A stretch of DNA of 64,000 nucleotides from Pseudothauera nasutitermitis. GTDB lineage: Bacteria; Pseudomonadota; Gammaproteobacteria; Burkholderiales; Rhodocyclaceae. Shown piece by piece: positions 24,046-33,672 of the stretch. Within the stretch, counting starts at the first letter, position 1; every line of letters begins with the position of its first letter. The stretch lies in the NCBI RefSeq assembly GCF_004801295.1, contig NZ_SSOC01000002.1, forward strand, positions 647,443-711,442. Direction: 5' to 3'. The notes beneath the pieces were generated by a model that saw only the letters and a list, made by a program, of their open reading frames with translations, was not told the DNA's origin and did no database searches. The translations under genes were made by a program, and so were the position numbers.

Positions 24046-26721
24046 GTGAGCGTGTACAAAGGCATCGACTTCGATGACAGCCTGAGCGCCCTGGTCCGCC
24101 ACATGGATCCGGTGCAGGAATACCGCGAGACCCTGCAGGGTCTGCAGGCCGTGTGGGACAACCTGACATTGCTGGGACAATTGTCGGGAACCGGCACCGA
24201 CATGAGCGCCACCCGCCAGGCCTTCGCCGCGCTCACCGCCGACCTGCTCAACCACCTCGGCATCGAAATGCGCAGCAAGACCGTGCAGGCGCTCAAGTCC
24301 AAGGCCCAGGTGGCGGTGGACATCCTGGTGCGCAACCTCTTCGAGCGCACCGCCGACATCGGCTTCCTCGCCCAGGACGACGACATCCGCGCCTTCGTGC
24401 GCCGCCGCCGCGAGGTGTCCGCCACCGGCGACGGCCAATCCCGCCGCGCGCAGGAGCGCCAGGCGCTGGAACTGCGCTTCCGCGAGTACGTGCGCAAATA
24501 CTCGGTGTATCACGACATCATCCTGCTCACCCCGGAAGGCGAGGTGCTCGCCCAGCTCGACGAGCGCAAGCGCCTGCAGCGCTCCAGCGATCCGCTGCTG
24601 CGCGAGGCGCTGGACACCGAGGCGGCCTACGTGGAGGTGTTCCGCGCTGCCGACCTGCTCGGCGGCGAGCGCCCTGGGCTGATCTACGCCTACCGCGTCG
24701 CCGAGGAAGACGGCGAGGCGCTGGCCGTGCTGTGCCTGTGCTTCCGCTTCGAGAGCGAGACGCGGCGCATCTTCGCCAACCTGACGAGCCCGCGCGACTG
24801 GACCGTGCTGACCCTGCTCGACGCACAGGACACGGTGATCGCCAGCAGCGATCCGCACCACCTGCCGGTGGGCGCGCAACTGGAACGCGTGAGCGGCGCC
24901 GACTGGGGCGTGGTGCGCTTCGGCGGACGCGAGTACCTGGCCGCCACGCGCGCCACCCAGGGCTATCAGGGCTACATGGGGCCGGGCTGGCTGGGCCACG
25001 CGATGATCCCGCTCGACCAGGCCTTCGTGCAGCAGGCCACCAGCCGCCTGGCCGCGCTGCCGGCCCGCGTGAGCGCGGCGGTCACCCACAGCCCCACGCT
25101 GTTTTCCGAGGCACTGCGCAACATCCCGCGCCAGGCCGAGCGCATCCAGCGCGCGCTGAACCGTTCGGTGTGGAACGGCAACGTGCGCCAGAACGGCAGC
25201 GAGGTGCCGGCCAACTCCACGTTCTCCAAGATCCTGCTGTGGGAGATCAGCAACACCGGGCTGAAGACCACCGACGTGTTCGAGCGCTCCATCGGCAACC
25301 TCAACGAAACGGTGATCTCCTCGCTGCTCGACGATGCGTGCTTTCTCGCCTCGCTGGCCATCGACATCATGGACCGCAATCTCTACGAGCGCGCCAACGA
25401 CTGCCGCTGGTGGGCGCTCACCAGCGCCTTCGCGCACCACCTGGAGAACCCCGGCGACGGACCGGAAGCCGCGCGCGCGGCGATCACCCGCATCCTGCAA
25501 GCCATCAACGCGCTGTACACGGTGTACGACAACCTCGTGGTGTTCGATGCCGGCGGGCGGGCACTGGCCGTTTCCAACCAGGCATACGCCGCCTGCGTCG
25601 GCCAGCCGGTGGGCGAGGAATGGGTGCGCCGCGCGCTGGCGCTGACCGACACGCAGAGCTACGTGGTCTCCGCCTTCGCGCCCAGCGCGCTGTACCGCGG
25701 GCGCCACACCTACGTCTACGCGGCGGCCATCGGCGGTGCGCGCGGCGGCAACGGCCGCATGGAAAGCGCGCGCGGCGGCATCGGCATCGTCTTCGACGCC
25801 GAACCGCAATTCCGCGCGATGCTGCTCGACGCCCTGCCGCGCGACGCGCACGGCGAGATCCTGCGCGGCAGCTTCGGCGTATTCGCCGACCGCACGCGCC
25901 AGGTCATCGCCACCACCGACGCACGCCACCCCATCGGCAGCACCCTGGAGCTGCCCACGGACCTGTTCCAGTTGCCCAACGGCGGCAGCGCGGCCACGGT
26001 CGCCGAACTGGACGGCAGCTACCACGCGGTGGGCGTGCGCATGTCCTCCGGCTACCGCGAGTACAAGTCCGCCGACGACGCCTACCGCAACGACGTGGCG
26101 GCACTCATCTTCGTGCCGCTGGCCGAAGTCGCCGACGCCCACGAACCGGCCAAGGCGCGCCCGGCCACCCCGGTGCGCCTGCCGCGCCTGCATCACGGCG
26201 CGCAGCCCGGCGGCACCACCGAGATCGCCACCTTCTTCATCGGCGAGGAATGGCTGGGCGTGGTGTCCAGCCACGTGCAGGAAGCCGTGGATGCGGTGGA
26301 CATCACCCCGGTGCCCGGACTGCCCGCGCACGTACGCGGGCTGTTCATCTACCAGGAACGCCCGATCATCGTGCTCGACCTCGGCGGTCAACTGCGCCTG
26401 CGCCGCGACGCGGACCCGGAGACCTACCAGCAGATCGTCATCGTACGCGCCGGCAAGGCCGAACCCTTCGGTATCCTGGTGCATCGCCTGGGCGAGATTC
26501 CCGAAGTCGCCAACGAGCGCATCGACCCGGTGAACCGCCTCTACCAGAACGAATCCGCGCTGGCCGAGCATGTCGTGCGCCCGGACGGCGGACGCGACGA
26601 GCGCGGCATCCTGGTGGTGCTCTCGCCCGCGCGCATCCTCGCGCAACTGCTGGGCGGCGGCGAGATGATGCTCGAATCCACGCTCGCCCTGCGCGACCTC
26701 GCCGCCACGCCGGCGCGCTGA
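24046..26721 (+). CDS. Large soluble Cache-like sensor protein with C-terminal CheW domain
   Basis: 891 residues, GTG start with AGGAGA upstream. No transmembrane segment or signal peptide is visible. The C-terminal part (about residues 725-870) is a CheW-like domain: EIATFFIGEEWLGVVSSHVQEAV, then VPGLPAHVRGLFIYQERPIIVLDL. The rest contains two similar modules, each opening with a helical stretch (VAVDILVRNLFERTADIGFLA near 88; LASLAIDIMDRNLYERANDCRWWA near 430). A Cache/PAS-like sensing region follows each (IILLTPEGEVLAQLD; LVVFDAGGRALAVSN). It probably couples a cytoplasmic signal to a chemotaxis-type CheA pathway. No other chemotaxis gene is near. Confidence 0.75.
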   Translation: MSVYKGIDFDDSLSALVRHMDPVQEYRETLQGLQAVWDNLTLLGQLSGTGTDMSATRQAFAALTADLLNHLGIEMRSKTVQALKSKAQVAVDILVRNLFERTADIGFLAQDDDIRAFVRRRREVSATGDGQSRRAQERQALELRFREYVRKYSVYHDIILLTPEGEVLAQLDERKRLQRSSDPLLREALDTEAAYVEVFRAADLLGGERPGLIYAYRVAEEDGEALAVLCLCFRFESETRRIFANLTSPRDWTVLTLLDAQDTVIASSDPHHLPVGAQLERVSGADWGVVRFGGREYLAATRATQGYQGYMGPGWLGHAMIPLDQAFVQQATSRLAALPARVSAAVTHSPTLFSEALRNIPRQAERIQRALNRSVWNGNVRQNGSEVPANSTFSKILLWEISNTGLKTTDVFERSIGNLNETVISSLLDDACFLASLAIDIMDRNLYERANDCRWWALTSAFAHHLENPGDGPEAARAAITRILQAINALYTVYDNLVVFDAGGRALAVSNQAYAACVGQPVGEEWVRRALALTDTQSYVVSAFAPSALYRGRHTYVYAAAIGGARGGNGRMESARGGIGIVFDAEPQFRAMLLDALPRDAHGEILRGSFGVFADRTRQVIATTDARHPIGSTLELPTDLFQLPNGGSAATVAELDGSYHAVGVRMSSGYREYKSADDAYRNDVAALIFVPLAEVADAHEPAKARPATPVRLPRLHHGAQPGGTTEIATFFIGEEWLGVVSSHVQEAVDAVDITPVPGLPAHVRGLFIYQERPIIVLDLGGQLRLRRDADPETYQQIVIVRAGKAEPFGILVHRLGEIPEVANERIDPVNRLYQNESALAEHVVRPDGGRDERGILVVLSPARILAQLLGGGEMMLESTLALRDLAATPAR

Positions 26722-26866
26722 TCCGCCGCTCAGCCGGACCGGGCGATCCGCGCCCCGCGCTCGAGATCCAACCCGCCGCGGTTGCCGCCGGGGCCGGCGC
26801 GCTCGAAGGGCGCACGGGCCGCCTGCGACAGCGCTTCGACGGACCGCGGCAAGGCGGCCGTGCCGC

Positions 26867-27805
26867 TCAGCGGCTGGCTCCCGGCCACGGATGGCGCTCG
26901 ATCCAGTGGCGCGCCACGTCCACGCGGCGGCACACCCACACCCTGTCGTGGGCCTCGACGTGGTCGAGGAAGCGCTGCAGCGCGCGGAAGCGCCCCGGGC
27001 GGCCGACCAGCCGGCAGTGCAGGCCCACGCTCATCATTGCCGGGCGCTCGGCGCCTTCCTCGTAGAGCACGTCGAAGGCGTCGCGCAGGTAGTCGAAGAA
27101 AGCACCGCCGTTGGAAAAACCCTGCGGCAGCGCGAAACGCATGTCGTTGGCGTCCAGCGTGTAGGGCACGATGAGTTGCGGCACGCGCTCGCCGTCGCGC
27201 TTTTCCACCGTGGTCCACAGCGGCAGGTCGTCGCCGTAGTAGTCCGAGTGGTACAGGAAGCCGCCGTGCTCGGCGACCAGCCGGCGCGTGTTGGGCGAAT
27301 CGCGCCCGGTGTACCAGCCCAGCGGCGGCACGCCGGTGAGGCGCTCGATGGTGTCCACGGCCAGGCGCAGGTGCTCGCGCTCGACCTCTTCCGGCACGTC
27401 CTGATAGTGGATCCAGCGCCAGCCGTGGCCGGCGATCTCGTGGCCGAGTTCGACGCAGGCGGCGGTGAGTTCCGGGTGGCGTTCCAGCGCCATGGCCACG
27501 CCGAACACGGTGAGCGGCAGGCCGCGGCGCTCGAATTCGCGCAGCACGCGCCACACCCCCACGCGCGAGCCGTATTCGTAGATCGACTCCATGGACAGGT
27601 GGCGGTCCGGGTAGGCGGGCGGATTGAACAGTTCGGAGAGGAACTGCTCGCTGCCGGGGTCGCCGTGCAGCACGCAGTTTTCCGCGCCCTCTTCGTAGTT
27701 GAGCACGAACTGCACCGCCACGCGGGCGCCGCCGGGCCAGTCGGCGAAGGGCGGGTTGCGGCCGTAGCCGATCAGGTCGCGGGGGTAGGAGGCTCTGGCA
27801 TTCAT
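26867..27805 (-). CDS. puuE: PuuE-type allantoinase (polysaccharide-deacetylase family)
   Basis: A 312-residue cofactor-independent allantoinase. It has the hallmarks SYPRDLIGYGRNPPFADWPGGARVAVQFVLNYEEG with GAENCVLHGD, MESIYEYGSRVGVWR, and HEIAGHGWRWIHYQDVP. It also has GWYTGRDSPNTRRL and a late GLHCRLVGRPGR. It would hydrolyse allantoin to allantoate. The start at 27805 gives normal family length; a longer in-frame start at 27874 would overlap hpxA. It follows hpxA (allantoin racemase) on the same strand, a logical pair because racemisation feeds the enantiomer-specific allantoinase. Confidence 0.9.
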   Translation of the reverse strand: MNARASYPRDLIGYGRNPPFADWPGGARVAVQFVLNYEEGAENCVLHGDPGSEQFLSELFNPPAYPDRHLSMESIYEYGSRVGVWRVLREFERRGLPLTVFGVAMALERHPELTAACVELGHEIAGHGWRWIHYQDVPEEVEREHLRLAVDTIERLTGVPPLGWYTGRDSPNTRRLVAEHGGFLYHSDYYGDDLPLWTTVEKRDGERVPQLIVPYTLDANDMRFALPQGFSNGGAFFDYLRDAFDVLYEEGAERPAMMSVGLHCRLVGRPGRFRALQRFLDHVEAHDRVWVCRRVDVARHWIERHPWPGASR

Positions 27806-27842
27806 CGGGGCGGAAGAAGCGGATTGCGTGGCAGCGCCGGAT

Positions 27843-28592
27843 TCAGGCGCCGAAATACGAAAAACGTCCGGCATAGGCCTTGGCGCGCGGAAAGGCCAGG
27901 TCGCCGTGCTTGCTGGTGCCCAGCCCCAGGCCGTGCAGCGCCTCGGCGAGCTTCACCGCCGCGCCGACGCCCTCGACCACCGGGATGCCGGTTTCCGCGC
28001 GCAGGCGGTCGACCAGGTCGGCCATGCCGCCGCAGCCCAGCACGATGGCGCCCGCGCCGTCCTCGTCGCGCGCGCGCCGGCACTCGGCTGCGATGCACGC
28101 GAAGGCGCCATCGGCATCCTCTTCCAGGTCGAGCACGGGGATTTCCGCCGCGCGCACCTTGCGGCAGTGGTGCTCGAAGCCGTAGGCGCGCAGCAGGTGC
28201 TCGGCGATCACCACGGTGCGCCCCAGTGTGGTGACCACGGAAAAACGCGTGCTGATCAGCGTGGCGAGGTGGAAGGCGGCCTCGGCGATGCCGATCACCG
28301 GCGCGGCGGTCAGCTCGCGCGCGGCGAGCAGGCCGGGGTCGCCGAAGCAGGCGATCACGTAGGCATCCACGCCCGCGCCGCCGTTCCTGCCTTCTTCCTC
28401 GCCCCGGCGGATCTCGTCGAGCACGCCGACAGCGGCCAGCGCTTCGTCGAAGTGGCCTTCGATGGACACCGGGCCATCTGCCGGCTGCACGGCGCGGATG
28501 CGCGTGCCGGGCGCGGCCACGCGCGTGGCGCAAGCGCCCATGCGTTCGGTCATCGCCGGGGTGGTGTTGGGGTTGATGAGGCGGATGTGCAT
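27843..28592 (-). CDS. hpxA: Asp/Glu/hydantoin racemase family protein, probable allantoin racemase HpxA
   Basis: A 249-residue cofactor-independent racemase. The N-terminus IRLINPNTTPAMTERM and two catalytic-cysteine regions (VIACFGDPG and IVLGCGGMADL) are those of hydantoin/allantoin racemases. It would interconvert allantoin enantiomers before PuuE acts. It is 37 bp upstream of puuE on the same strand. A near-perfect ATTGCATACAAT palindrome about 50 bp upstream of its ATG is a candidate GntR-type operator. Confidence 0.85.
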   Translation of the reverse strand: MHIRLINPNTTPAMTERMGACATRVAAPGTRIRAVQPADGPVSIEGHFDEALAAVGVLDEIRRGEEEGRNGGAGVDAYVIACFGDPGLLAARELTAAPVIGIAEAAFHLATLISTRFSVVTTLGRTVVIAEHLLRAYGFEHHCRKVRAAEIPVLDLEEDADGAFACIAAECRRARDEDGAGAIVLGCGGMADLVDRLRAETGIPVVEGVGAAVKLAEALHGLGLGTSKHGDLAFPRAKAYAGRFSYFGA

Positions 28593-28639
28593 GGGGGCTC
28601 CGGGGGCGCAAGCGGAGGGCGAATGGTTTTGTCCATATC

Positions 28640-28651
28640 ATTGCATACAAT
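28640..28651. promoter_or_regulatory. GntR-type palindrome upstream of hpxA
   Basis: ATTGCATACAAT is one base off a perfect 12-bp palindrome of the ATTGTATACAAT class, which many FCD/GntR regulators bind. It lies 48 bp before the hpxA start. A GntR-family regulator is encoded at 51800-52537, but a link is only inference. Confidence 0.4.
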
Positions 28652-28801
28652 ACTGAATGGAAAAACCGGCAAAATCCCAATCAACCATCCAGACTCCCGC
28701 TCCAGCGCCGAAAATCGCATCGGACGAACAACAACATCCGACACAAAATACGATTTTTTGCCCACGATCTTTCCAGGCCGCGCCCGCCCGTCCTGCGCGC
28801 T

Positions 28802-29731
28802 TCAGCCGTGCCCCTCTCCGCCGTGCTGTTCGCGCAGACGGTTGAGGAAATGGCGGGCGATGCGCCCAGGCGTGGGCGTGCGCGCGACGGACGCCACCCA
28901 GTCGCACTGGTAGCGCAGGGTGTCCGATTCGATGCGGCGCAGTTCGCCAGCGGCCTCGAACACGCCGGCGTAGTGGTCCGGCAGGAAGCCTACGTAGCGC
29001 CCGGAACGGATCAGCAGCACGCTGGCTTCCTGGTCGTGCGCGCGCGCCGCCGGCTCCAGCCCGAGGCGCCAGAAATGCTCCATGTTGGGCGAGTGGTAGC
29101 CCAGGCCGACGAAGGCCGCGCCGCGCAGCGCGGCATCGTCCGGCATGGCGCCGTCGCGCAGCAGCGCATGCGTGGGCGCGGCGTACAGCGACATGCTTTC
29201 CGAGAACAGCGGCCAGTTCAGCAGGCTTTCACTGGCGCGGTGGTGCGGATGGATGCCCACCTGGAAGTAGCCGTCCAACAGGCCCTTCTCGATCGCGCTG
29301 GTGCTCGCCACGTGCACGTTGAGCACCACAGCCGGGGCCTCGGCGCCGAACTGGGCGATGGTTTCCGCCAGCCGGCATGCCGGGTTGGTGACGAACTTGT
29401 CAAACACCGCCAGGTTCAGTTCGCCGCGCATGCCGCCGTGCAGGCCGGCCACCTCGCGGCGGAAGCCCTCGATCTGCGCCAGCAGGCGGCGCGCGGCGTC
29501 GAGCACGGTGCCGCCTTCCTCGGTGAGCGCGAAGCCGGAGCGCCCGCGCTCGCACAGGCGCACCCCCAGGCGGGTCTCCAGGTCCTTCAGGTGGCGGCTG
29601 ATCACCGAGCGGCTGATGTTCAGGCGCAGTTCGGCGGCGGCCAGCCCGCCGGATTCGGCGATGGCGATGAAGATGCGCAGCAGGCGCAGGTCGGCTTCGG
29701 CGAGATTGCTCAGCAGGGCGCGTGGTTTCAT
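28802..29731 (-). CDS. LysR-family transcriptional regulator
   Basis: A 309-residue LysR-type regulator. The N-terminal winged helix (DLRLLRIFIAIAESGGLAAAE, then ISRSVISRHLKDLETRLGVRLCERG) is followed by the ligand-binding domain from about residue 95. It is divergent from the Dpp-type importer operon starting at 30059 and upstream of hpxA-puuE on the same strand, so it probably controls this catabolic region. An inverted repeat GTTTC-N8-GAAAC just upstream of its ATG is a likely autoregulatory site. Confidence 0.92.
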   Translation of the reverse strand: MKPRALLSNLAEADLRLLRIFIAIAESGGLAAAELRLNISRSVISRHLKDLETRLGVRLCERGRSGFALTEEGGTVLDAARRLLAQIEGFRREVAGLHGGMRGELNLAVFDKFVTNPACRLAETIAQFGAEAPAVVLNVHVASTSAIEKGLLDGYFQVGIHPHHRASESLLNWPLFSESMSLYAAPTHALLRDGAMPDDAALRGAAFVGLGYHSPNMEHFWRLGLEPAARAHDQEASVLLIRSGRYVGFLPDHYAGVFEAAGELRRIESDTLRYQCDWVASVARTPTPGRIARHFLNRLREQHGGEGHG

Positions 29732-29740
29732 GCCGCCATT

Positions 29741-29758
29741 GTTTCACGAATCGGAAAC
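29741..29758. promoter_or_regulatory. LysR-type inverted repeat
   Basis: GTTTC-ACGAATCG-GAAAC contains TTTC-N8-GAAA, matching the T-N11-A rule for LysR binding sites. It begins 10 bp upstream of the lysR-like ATG, in the divergent promoter region. Confidence 0.5.
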
Positions 29759-29804
29759 CTTGGTTTCGATGATTGTAGTTTTCTGCACCCGTATGCCTCT
29801 CTAA

Positions 29805-29818
29805 GGTTGTCGACAACC
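29805..29818. promoter_or_regulatory. 14-bp perfect palindrome in the lysR/dpp divergent region
   Basis: GGTTGTCGACAACC is a perfect palindrome of the TTGTCGACAA kind recognised by FCD-type GntR regulators. It lies about 240 bp upstream of the substrate-binding protein gene and 74 bp from the LysR start. Except for this and the LysR site, the 327-bp spacer holds nothing I can assign. Confidence 0.45.
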
Positions 29819-30058
29819 GCCGCCCGCCATCCTGCACGGCCTTGCACCGCAATCGCGCAGCCGATTCACCATCTTGGGGCAGAAAAACTCAGGGAACGTG
29901 GATAAAGACCTTGCGGAGAAAACGGGAGATGGCGCCAAAACGCAGCAAATGGTGAATAACTTTCACGATTTTCTGCAAAAGAGCGAAAACAGGCACACCG
30001 CTTGCAGTAGCTGAACCGAAGCAACCATCGACCATCCCACTACCGCGAGGTACCCACC

Positions 30059-31720
30059 ATGACCGTCCGCCCCGCCCGCCTGCTGTCCGCTCTCATCGGC
30101 TGCGGCCTCATCGCGCTCACCAGCGCCTCGGGCTCCGTGCTCGCCCAGGAGAAAGTGCTGCGCATCGGCATGACCGCCGCCGACATTCCGCGCACCCTCG
30201 GCCAGCCCGACCAGGGTTTCGAAGGCAACCGCTTCACCGGCATTCCGATGTACGACGCGCTGACGCAGTGGGATCTGTCCAAGGCCGACGCGCCCAGCGT
30301 GCTGATTCCCGGCCTGGCCGCGTCCTGGGCGGTGGATGCCGCCGACAAGACCAAGTGGGTGTTCAAGCTGCGCCCGGGGGCGAAGTTCCATGATGGTTCG
30401 GCCTTCGACGCCGACGCGGTGGTGTGGAACGTGCAGAAGGTGCTGGACAAGGACGCCAGGCACTTCGACGCCAGCCAGGTGGGCGTGACCGCCTCGCGCA
30501 TGCCGACGCTGCGCAGCGCGAGGAAGATCGACGAGCTCACGGTGGAACTGACCACTTCCGAGCCGGATTCCTTCCTGCCGCTCAACCTGACCAACCTGTT
30601 CATGGCCTCGCCGGCGCACTGGGAAGCCAAGCTGAAGGCGGTGCCCGCCAGCGTCACCGACCCGGCCGAGCGCGCCAAGCAGGCCTGGGTGGCCTTCGCC
30701 GCCGATGCCTCGGGCACCGGCCCGTTCAAGATGAGCCGCTTCGTGCCGCGCGAGCGCCTGGAAGTGGTGAAGAACACCGCCTACTGGGATCCCAAGCGCA
30801 CCCCGACCATCGACAAGGTAGTGATGCTGCCGCTGCCGGAAGCCAACGCGCGCACCGCCGCGCTGCTGTCCGGCCAGGTGGACTGGATCGAGGCGCCGGC
30901 GCCCGACGCCATTCCGCAGATCAAGAGCCGCGGCTTCACGGTGTATTCCAACCCGCAGCCGCACATCTGGCCGTGGCAGCTGTCCTTCGCCGAAGGCTCG
31001 CCCTGGCTGGACAAGCGCGTGCGCCACGCCGCCAACCTGTGCATCAACCGCGGCGAGCTGAAGGAGCTGCTGGGCGGCATGATGGGCGAGGCCAAGGGCA
31101 TCGTCTCGCCGGATCACCCGTGGTGGGGCAACCCCTCCTTCGACGTCAAGTTCGATCCCGACGCCGCCAGGAAGCTGATGGCCGAGGCCGGCCACTCCGC
31201 CGCCAAGCCGCTCAAGGTGAAGGTGCAGGTGTCCGCCTCCGGCTCCGGCCAGATGCAGCCGCTGCCGATGAACGAGTACCTGCAGGAAAGCCTGCGCCAG
31301 TGCTACTTCGACGTGGAACTGGACGTGCTGGAATGGAACACGCTGTTCACCAACTGGCGGCGCGGCGCCAAGGACCCGTCGGCCAGCGGCGCCAACGCGA
31401 TCAACGTGACGGCGGCCACCATGGACCCGTTCTTCGCCATGGTGCGCTTCGTCAGCACCAAGACCTTCCCGCCGGTCTCCAACAACTGGGGCTTCTTCGG
31501 CAACGATGAGTTCGACGCGCTGATCGCCACCGCGCGCACCACCTTCGAGGACAAGGAGCGCGACGCCGCGCTGGCCAGGCTGCACGCCCGCATCGTCGAG
31601 GAAGCGCCCTTCGTCTTCGTCGCCCACGACGTCGGCCCGCGCGCCATGTCGCCCAAGGTGAAGGGCGTGGTGCAGCCGAAGAGCTGGTTCATCGACATCG
31701 CGCCGATGCGCGTCGAGTAA
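30059..31720 (+). CDS. ABC transporter substrate-binding protein, DppA/OppA (family 5)
   Basis: A 553-residue periplasmic binding protein with a signal peptide (about residues 1-30, ending SVLAQE). The family 5 core includes WVFKLRPGAKFHDGSAFDADAVVWNV, GTGPFKM and RVRHAANLCINRGELKELL. Family members bind oligopeptides, nickel, opines or small amides. The downstream amidase and the neighbouring allantoin genes suggest an amide or ureide ligand, which is inference. GAGGTACCCACC precedes the ATG. First gene of a six-gene operon. Confidence 0.9.
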   Translation: MTVRPARLLSALIGCGLIALTSASGSVLAQEKVLRIGMTAADIPRTLGQPDQGFEGNRFTGIPMYDALTQWDLSKADAPSVLIPGLAASWAVDAADKTKWVFKLRPGAKFHDGSAFDADAVVWNVQKVLDKDARHFDASQVGVTASRMPTLRSARKIDELTVELTTSEPDSFLPLNLTNLFMASPAHWEAKLKAVPASVTDPAERAKQAWVAFAADASGTGPFKMSRFVPRERLEVVKNTAYWDPKRTPTIDKVVMLPLPEANARTAALLSGQVDWIEAPAPDAIPQIKSRGFTVYSNPQPHIWPWQLSFAEGSPWLDKRVRHAANLCINRGELKELLGGMMGEAKGIVSPDHPWWGNPSFDVKFDPDAARKLMAEAGHSAAKPLKVKVQVSASGSGQMQPLPMNEYLQESLRQCYFDVELDVLEWNTLFTNWRRGAKDPSASGANAINVTAATMDPFFAMVRFVSTKTFPPVSNNWGFFGNDEFDALIATARTTFEDKERDAALARLHARIVEEAPFVFVAHDVGPRAMSPKVKGVVQPKSWFIDIAPMRVE

Positions 31721-31821
31721 GACGCCGACGACCCCGTGGCGGCGGCTCCGCGCCGCCGCGGGCGTGAATGCACGGGCGGCGGCCGCGCCGCCGCCCTCCC
31801 CTCCCCGACGCGGAGTCAGCG

Positions 31822-32772
31822 ATGATCTTCTATCTGCTCAGACGCATCGTCTATACCGTCCCCATCATGCTCGGGGTCGCGTTCTTCTGTTTCCTGCTGG
31901 TGCACATCTCCCCGGGCGATCCGCTGGTGGCCATCCTGCCGCCCGACGCCTCGGTGGAACTGCAGCGCCAGCTGATGACCCTGTACGGCTTCGACCGCTC
32001 CTGGCCGGAGCAATTCTTCGGCTGGCTGTGGCGCGCGCTGCAGGGCGACCTGGGCACCTCCATCGCCACCGGCCGGCCGGTGGCCGACGAGGTCTTCCGC
32101 GCCGTCGGCAACACCCTGATGCTGGCCTGTCTGGCCACGCTGATCGGCTTTCTGCTCGGCAGCCTGTTCGGCTTCGTGGCCGGCTACTTCAGCAACTCCT
32201 GGGTGGATCGCGCGGCCTCCGCGCTGTCGGTGCTGGGGGTGAGCGTGCCGCACTACTGGCTGGGCATGGTGATGGTGATCGTGTTCTCCGCCTGGCTGGG
32301 CTGGCTGCCGCCCACCGGCGCCGGCCCCGGCGGCTCCGACCAGTGGGCCTGGGACTGGGCGCACATCCAGTACATGGTGCTGCCGGCGGTGACCATGTCG
32401 GTGATTCCCATGGGCATCATCGCGCGCACCGTGCGCGCCCTGGTGGCCGACATCCTGGCGCAGGAATTCGTCGTCGGCCTGAAGGCCAAGGGCATGACCG
32501 ACTCCGGCATCTTCCTGCACGTGGTGAAGAACGCCGCGCCCACCGCGCTGGCGGTGATGGGCCTGCAGCTGGGCTACCTGCTGGGCGGCTCCATCCTCAT
32601 CGAAACGGTGTTCTCCTGGCCGGGCACCGGCTTCCTGCTCAACTCGGCGATCTTCCAGCGCGACCTGCCGCTGCTCCAGGGCACCATCCTGGTGCTGGCG
32701 ATGTTCTTCGTGCTGCTCAACCTGCTGGTGGACACCCTGCAGACCGCCATCGACCCGAGGATCCAGCGATGA
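31822..32772 (+). CDS. ABC transporter permease, DppB-like
   Basis: A 316-residue permease with about six membrane segments: an N-terminal [22 protein letters not shown] segment, a periplasmic HISPGDPLV region, and the EAA loop region [20 protein letters not shown]. The ATG at 31822 is chosen because CGGAG precedes it and the first membrane helix starts there; the upstream frame is Arg/Pro-rich and non-coding. It overlaps the next permease gene by 4 bp. Confidence 0.92.
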   Translation: MIFYLLRRIVYTVPIMLGVAFFCFLLVHISPGDPLVAILPPDASVELQRQLMTLYGFDRSWPEQFFGWLWRALQGDLGTSIATGRPVADEVFRAVGNTLMLACLATLIGFLLGSLFGFVAGYFSNSWVDRAASALSVLGVSVPHYWLGMVMVIVFSAWLGWLPPTGAGPGGSDQWAWDWAHIQYMVLPAVTMSVIPMGIIARTVRALVADILAQEFVVGLKAKGMTDSGIFLHVVKNAAPTALAVMGLQLGYLLGGSILIETVFSWPGTGFLLNSAIFQRDLPLLQGTILVLAMFFVLLNLLVDTLQTAIDPRIQR

Positions 32773-33656
32773 CCACCCTGAACGCCGGCGCCGCACCCGC
32801 GCCGGTCTACGAGCGCTCCGCCGGCTTCTGGAGCGGCGTGCTGAAAAAGCTGGCGCGCGACCCGGTGGCCATCGGCGCGGCGGCGGTGCTGCTGGCGCTG
32901 GTGCTGATCGCCCTCTTCGCGCCGCTGATCACCCCGCACGATCCCTACCAGACCTCGCTGCTGAAGCGCCTGCGGCCCATCGGCTTCGAGAACTTCCTGC
33001 TGGGCACCGACGAACTGGGCCGCGATCTGCTCTCCCGCCTGATGCTGGGCGCGCGCCTGTCGCTGTTCATGGGCATCGTGCCGGTGCTGATCGCCTTCGT
33101 GCTGGGCAGCGCCATCGGCATCCTGGCGGGCTACGCCGGCGGGCTGGCCAACACGCTGATCATGCGCACCATCGACGTGCTCTACGCCTTTCCCTCGGTG
33201 CTGCTGGCCATCGCCCTGTCCGGCGCGCTGGGCGCGGGCATCGGCAACGCCCTGCTGTCGCTCACCATCGTGTTCATCCCGCCCATCGCGCGGGTGGCGG
33301 AAAGCGTGACCACCCAGGTGCGCGGGCGCGACTTCGTCGAGGCGGCGCGCGCCTCCGGCGCCGGGGCGTTCACCATCGTGCGCGTGCATGTGCTGGGCAA
33401 CGTGCTGGGGCCCATCTTCGTGTATGCCACCAGCCTGATCGCGGTGTCGATGATCCTCGCCTCCGGCCTGTCCTTCCTGGGCCTGGGCGTGCGCCCGCCG
33501 GAGCCGGAATGGGGGCTGATGCTCAACACCCTGCGCACGGCCATCTACACCCAGCCCTGGGTGGCGGCCCTGCCCGGCGTGATGATCTTCATCACCTCGA
33601 TCTCCTTCAACCTCCTGTCCGACAGCCTGCGCTCGGCCATGGACGTCAAGAACTGA
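32769..33656 (+). CDS. ABC transporter permease, DppC-like
   Basis: A 295-residue permease. It shows the DppC/OppC features [25 protein letters not shown] with [31 protein letters not shown], the EAA loop [25 protein letters not shown], and [19 protein letters not shown] near the end. The start overlaps the stop of the DppB-like gene by 4 bp. The frame is open upstream across the DppB-like gene, but that stretch is antisense-like and has no domain. Confidence 0.93.
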   Translation: MTTLNAGAAPAPVYERSAGFWSGVLKKLARDPVAIGAAAVLLALVLIALFAPLITPHDPYQTSLLKRLRPIGFENFLLGTDELGRDLLSRLMLGARLSLFMGIVPVLIAFVLGSAIGILAGYAGGLANTLIMRTIDVLYAFPSVLLAIALSGALGAGIGNALLSLTIVFIPPIARVAESVTTQVRGRDFVEAARASGAGAFTIVRVHVLGNVLGPIFVYATSLIAVSMILASGLSFLGLGVRPPEPEWGLMLNTLRTAIYTQPWVAALPGVMIFITSISFNLLSDSLRSAMDVKN

Positions 33657-33672
33657 ACAAGGAGAAGACGCG

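Noticed and set aside
23956..26646. Minus-strand open frame of 896 codons opposite the Cache-CheW gene
   Set aside because: No domain, and the plus strand has a CheW domain and a good ribosome-binding site.
31764..33656. DppC-like permease with a 335-residue N-terminal extension
   Set aside because: The extension is the DppB-like gene read out of frame; the true start is the ATGA overlap at 32769.
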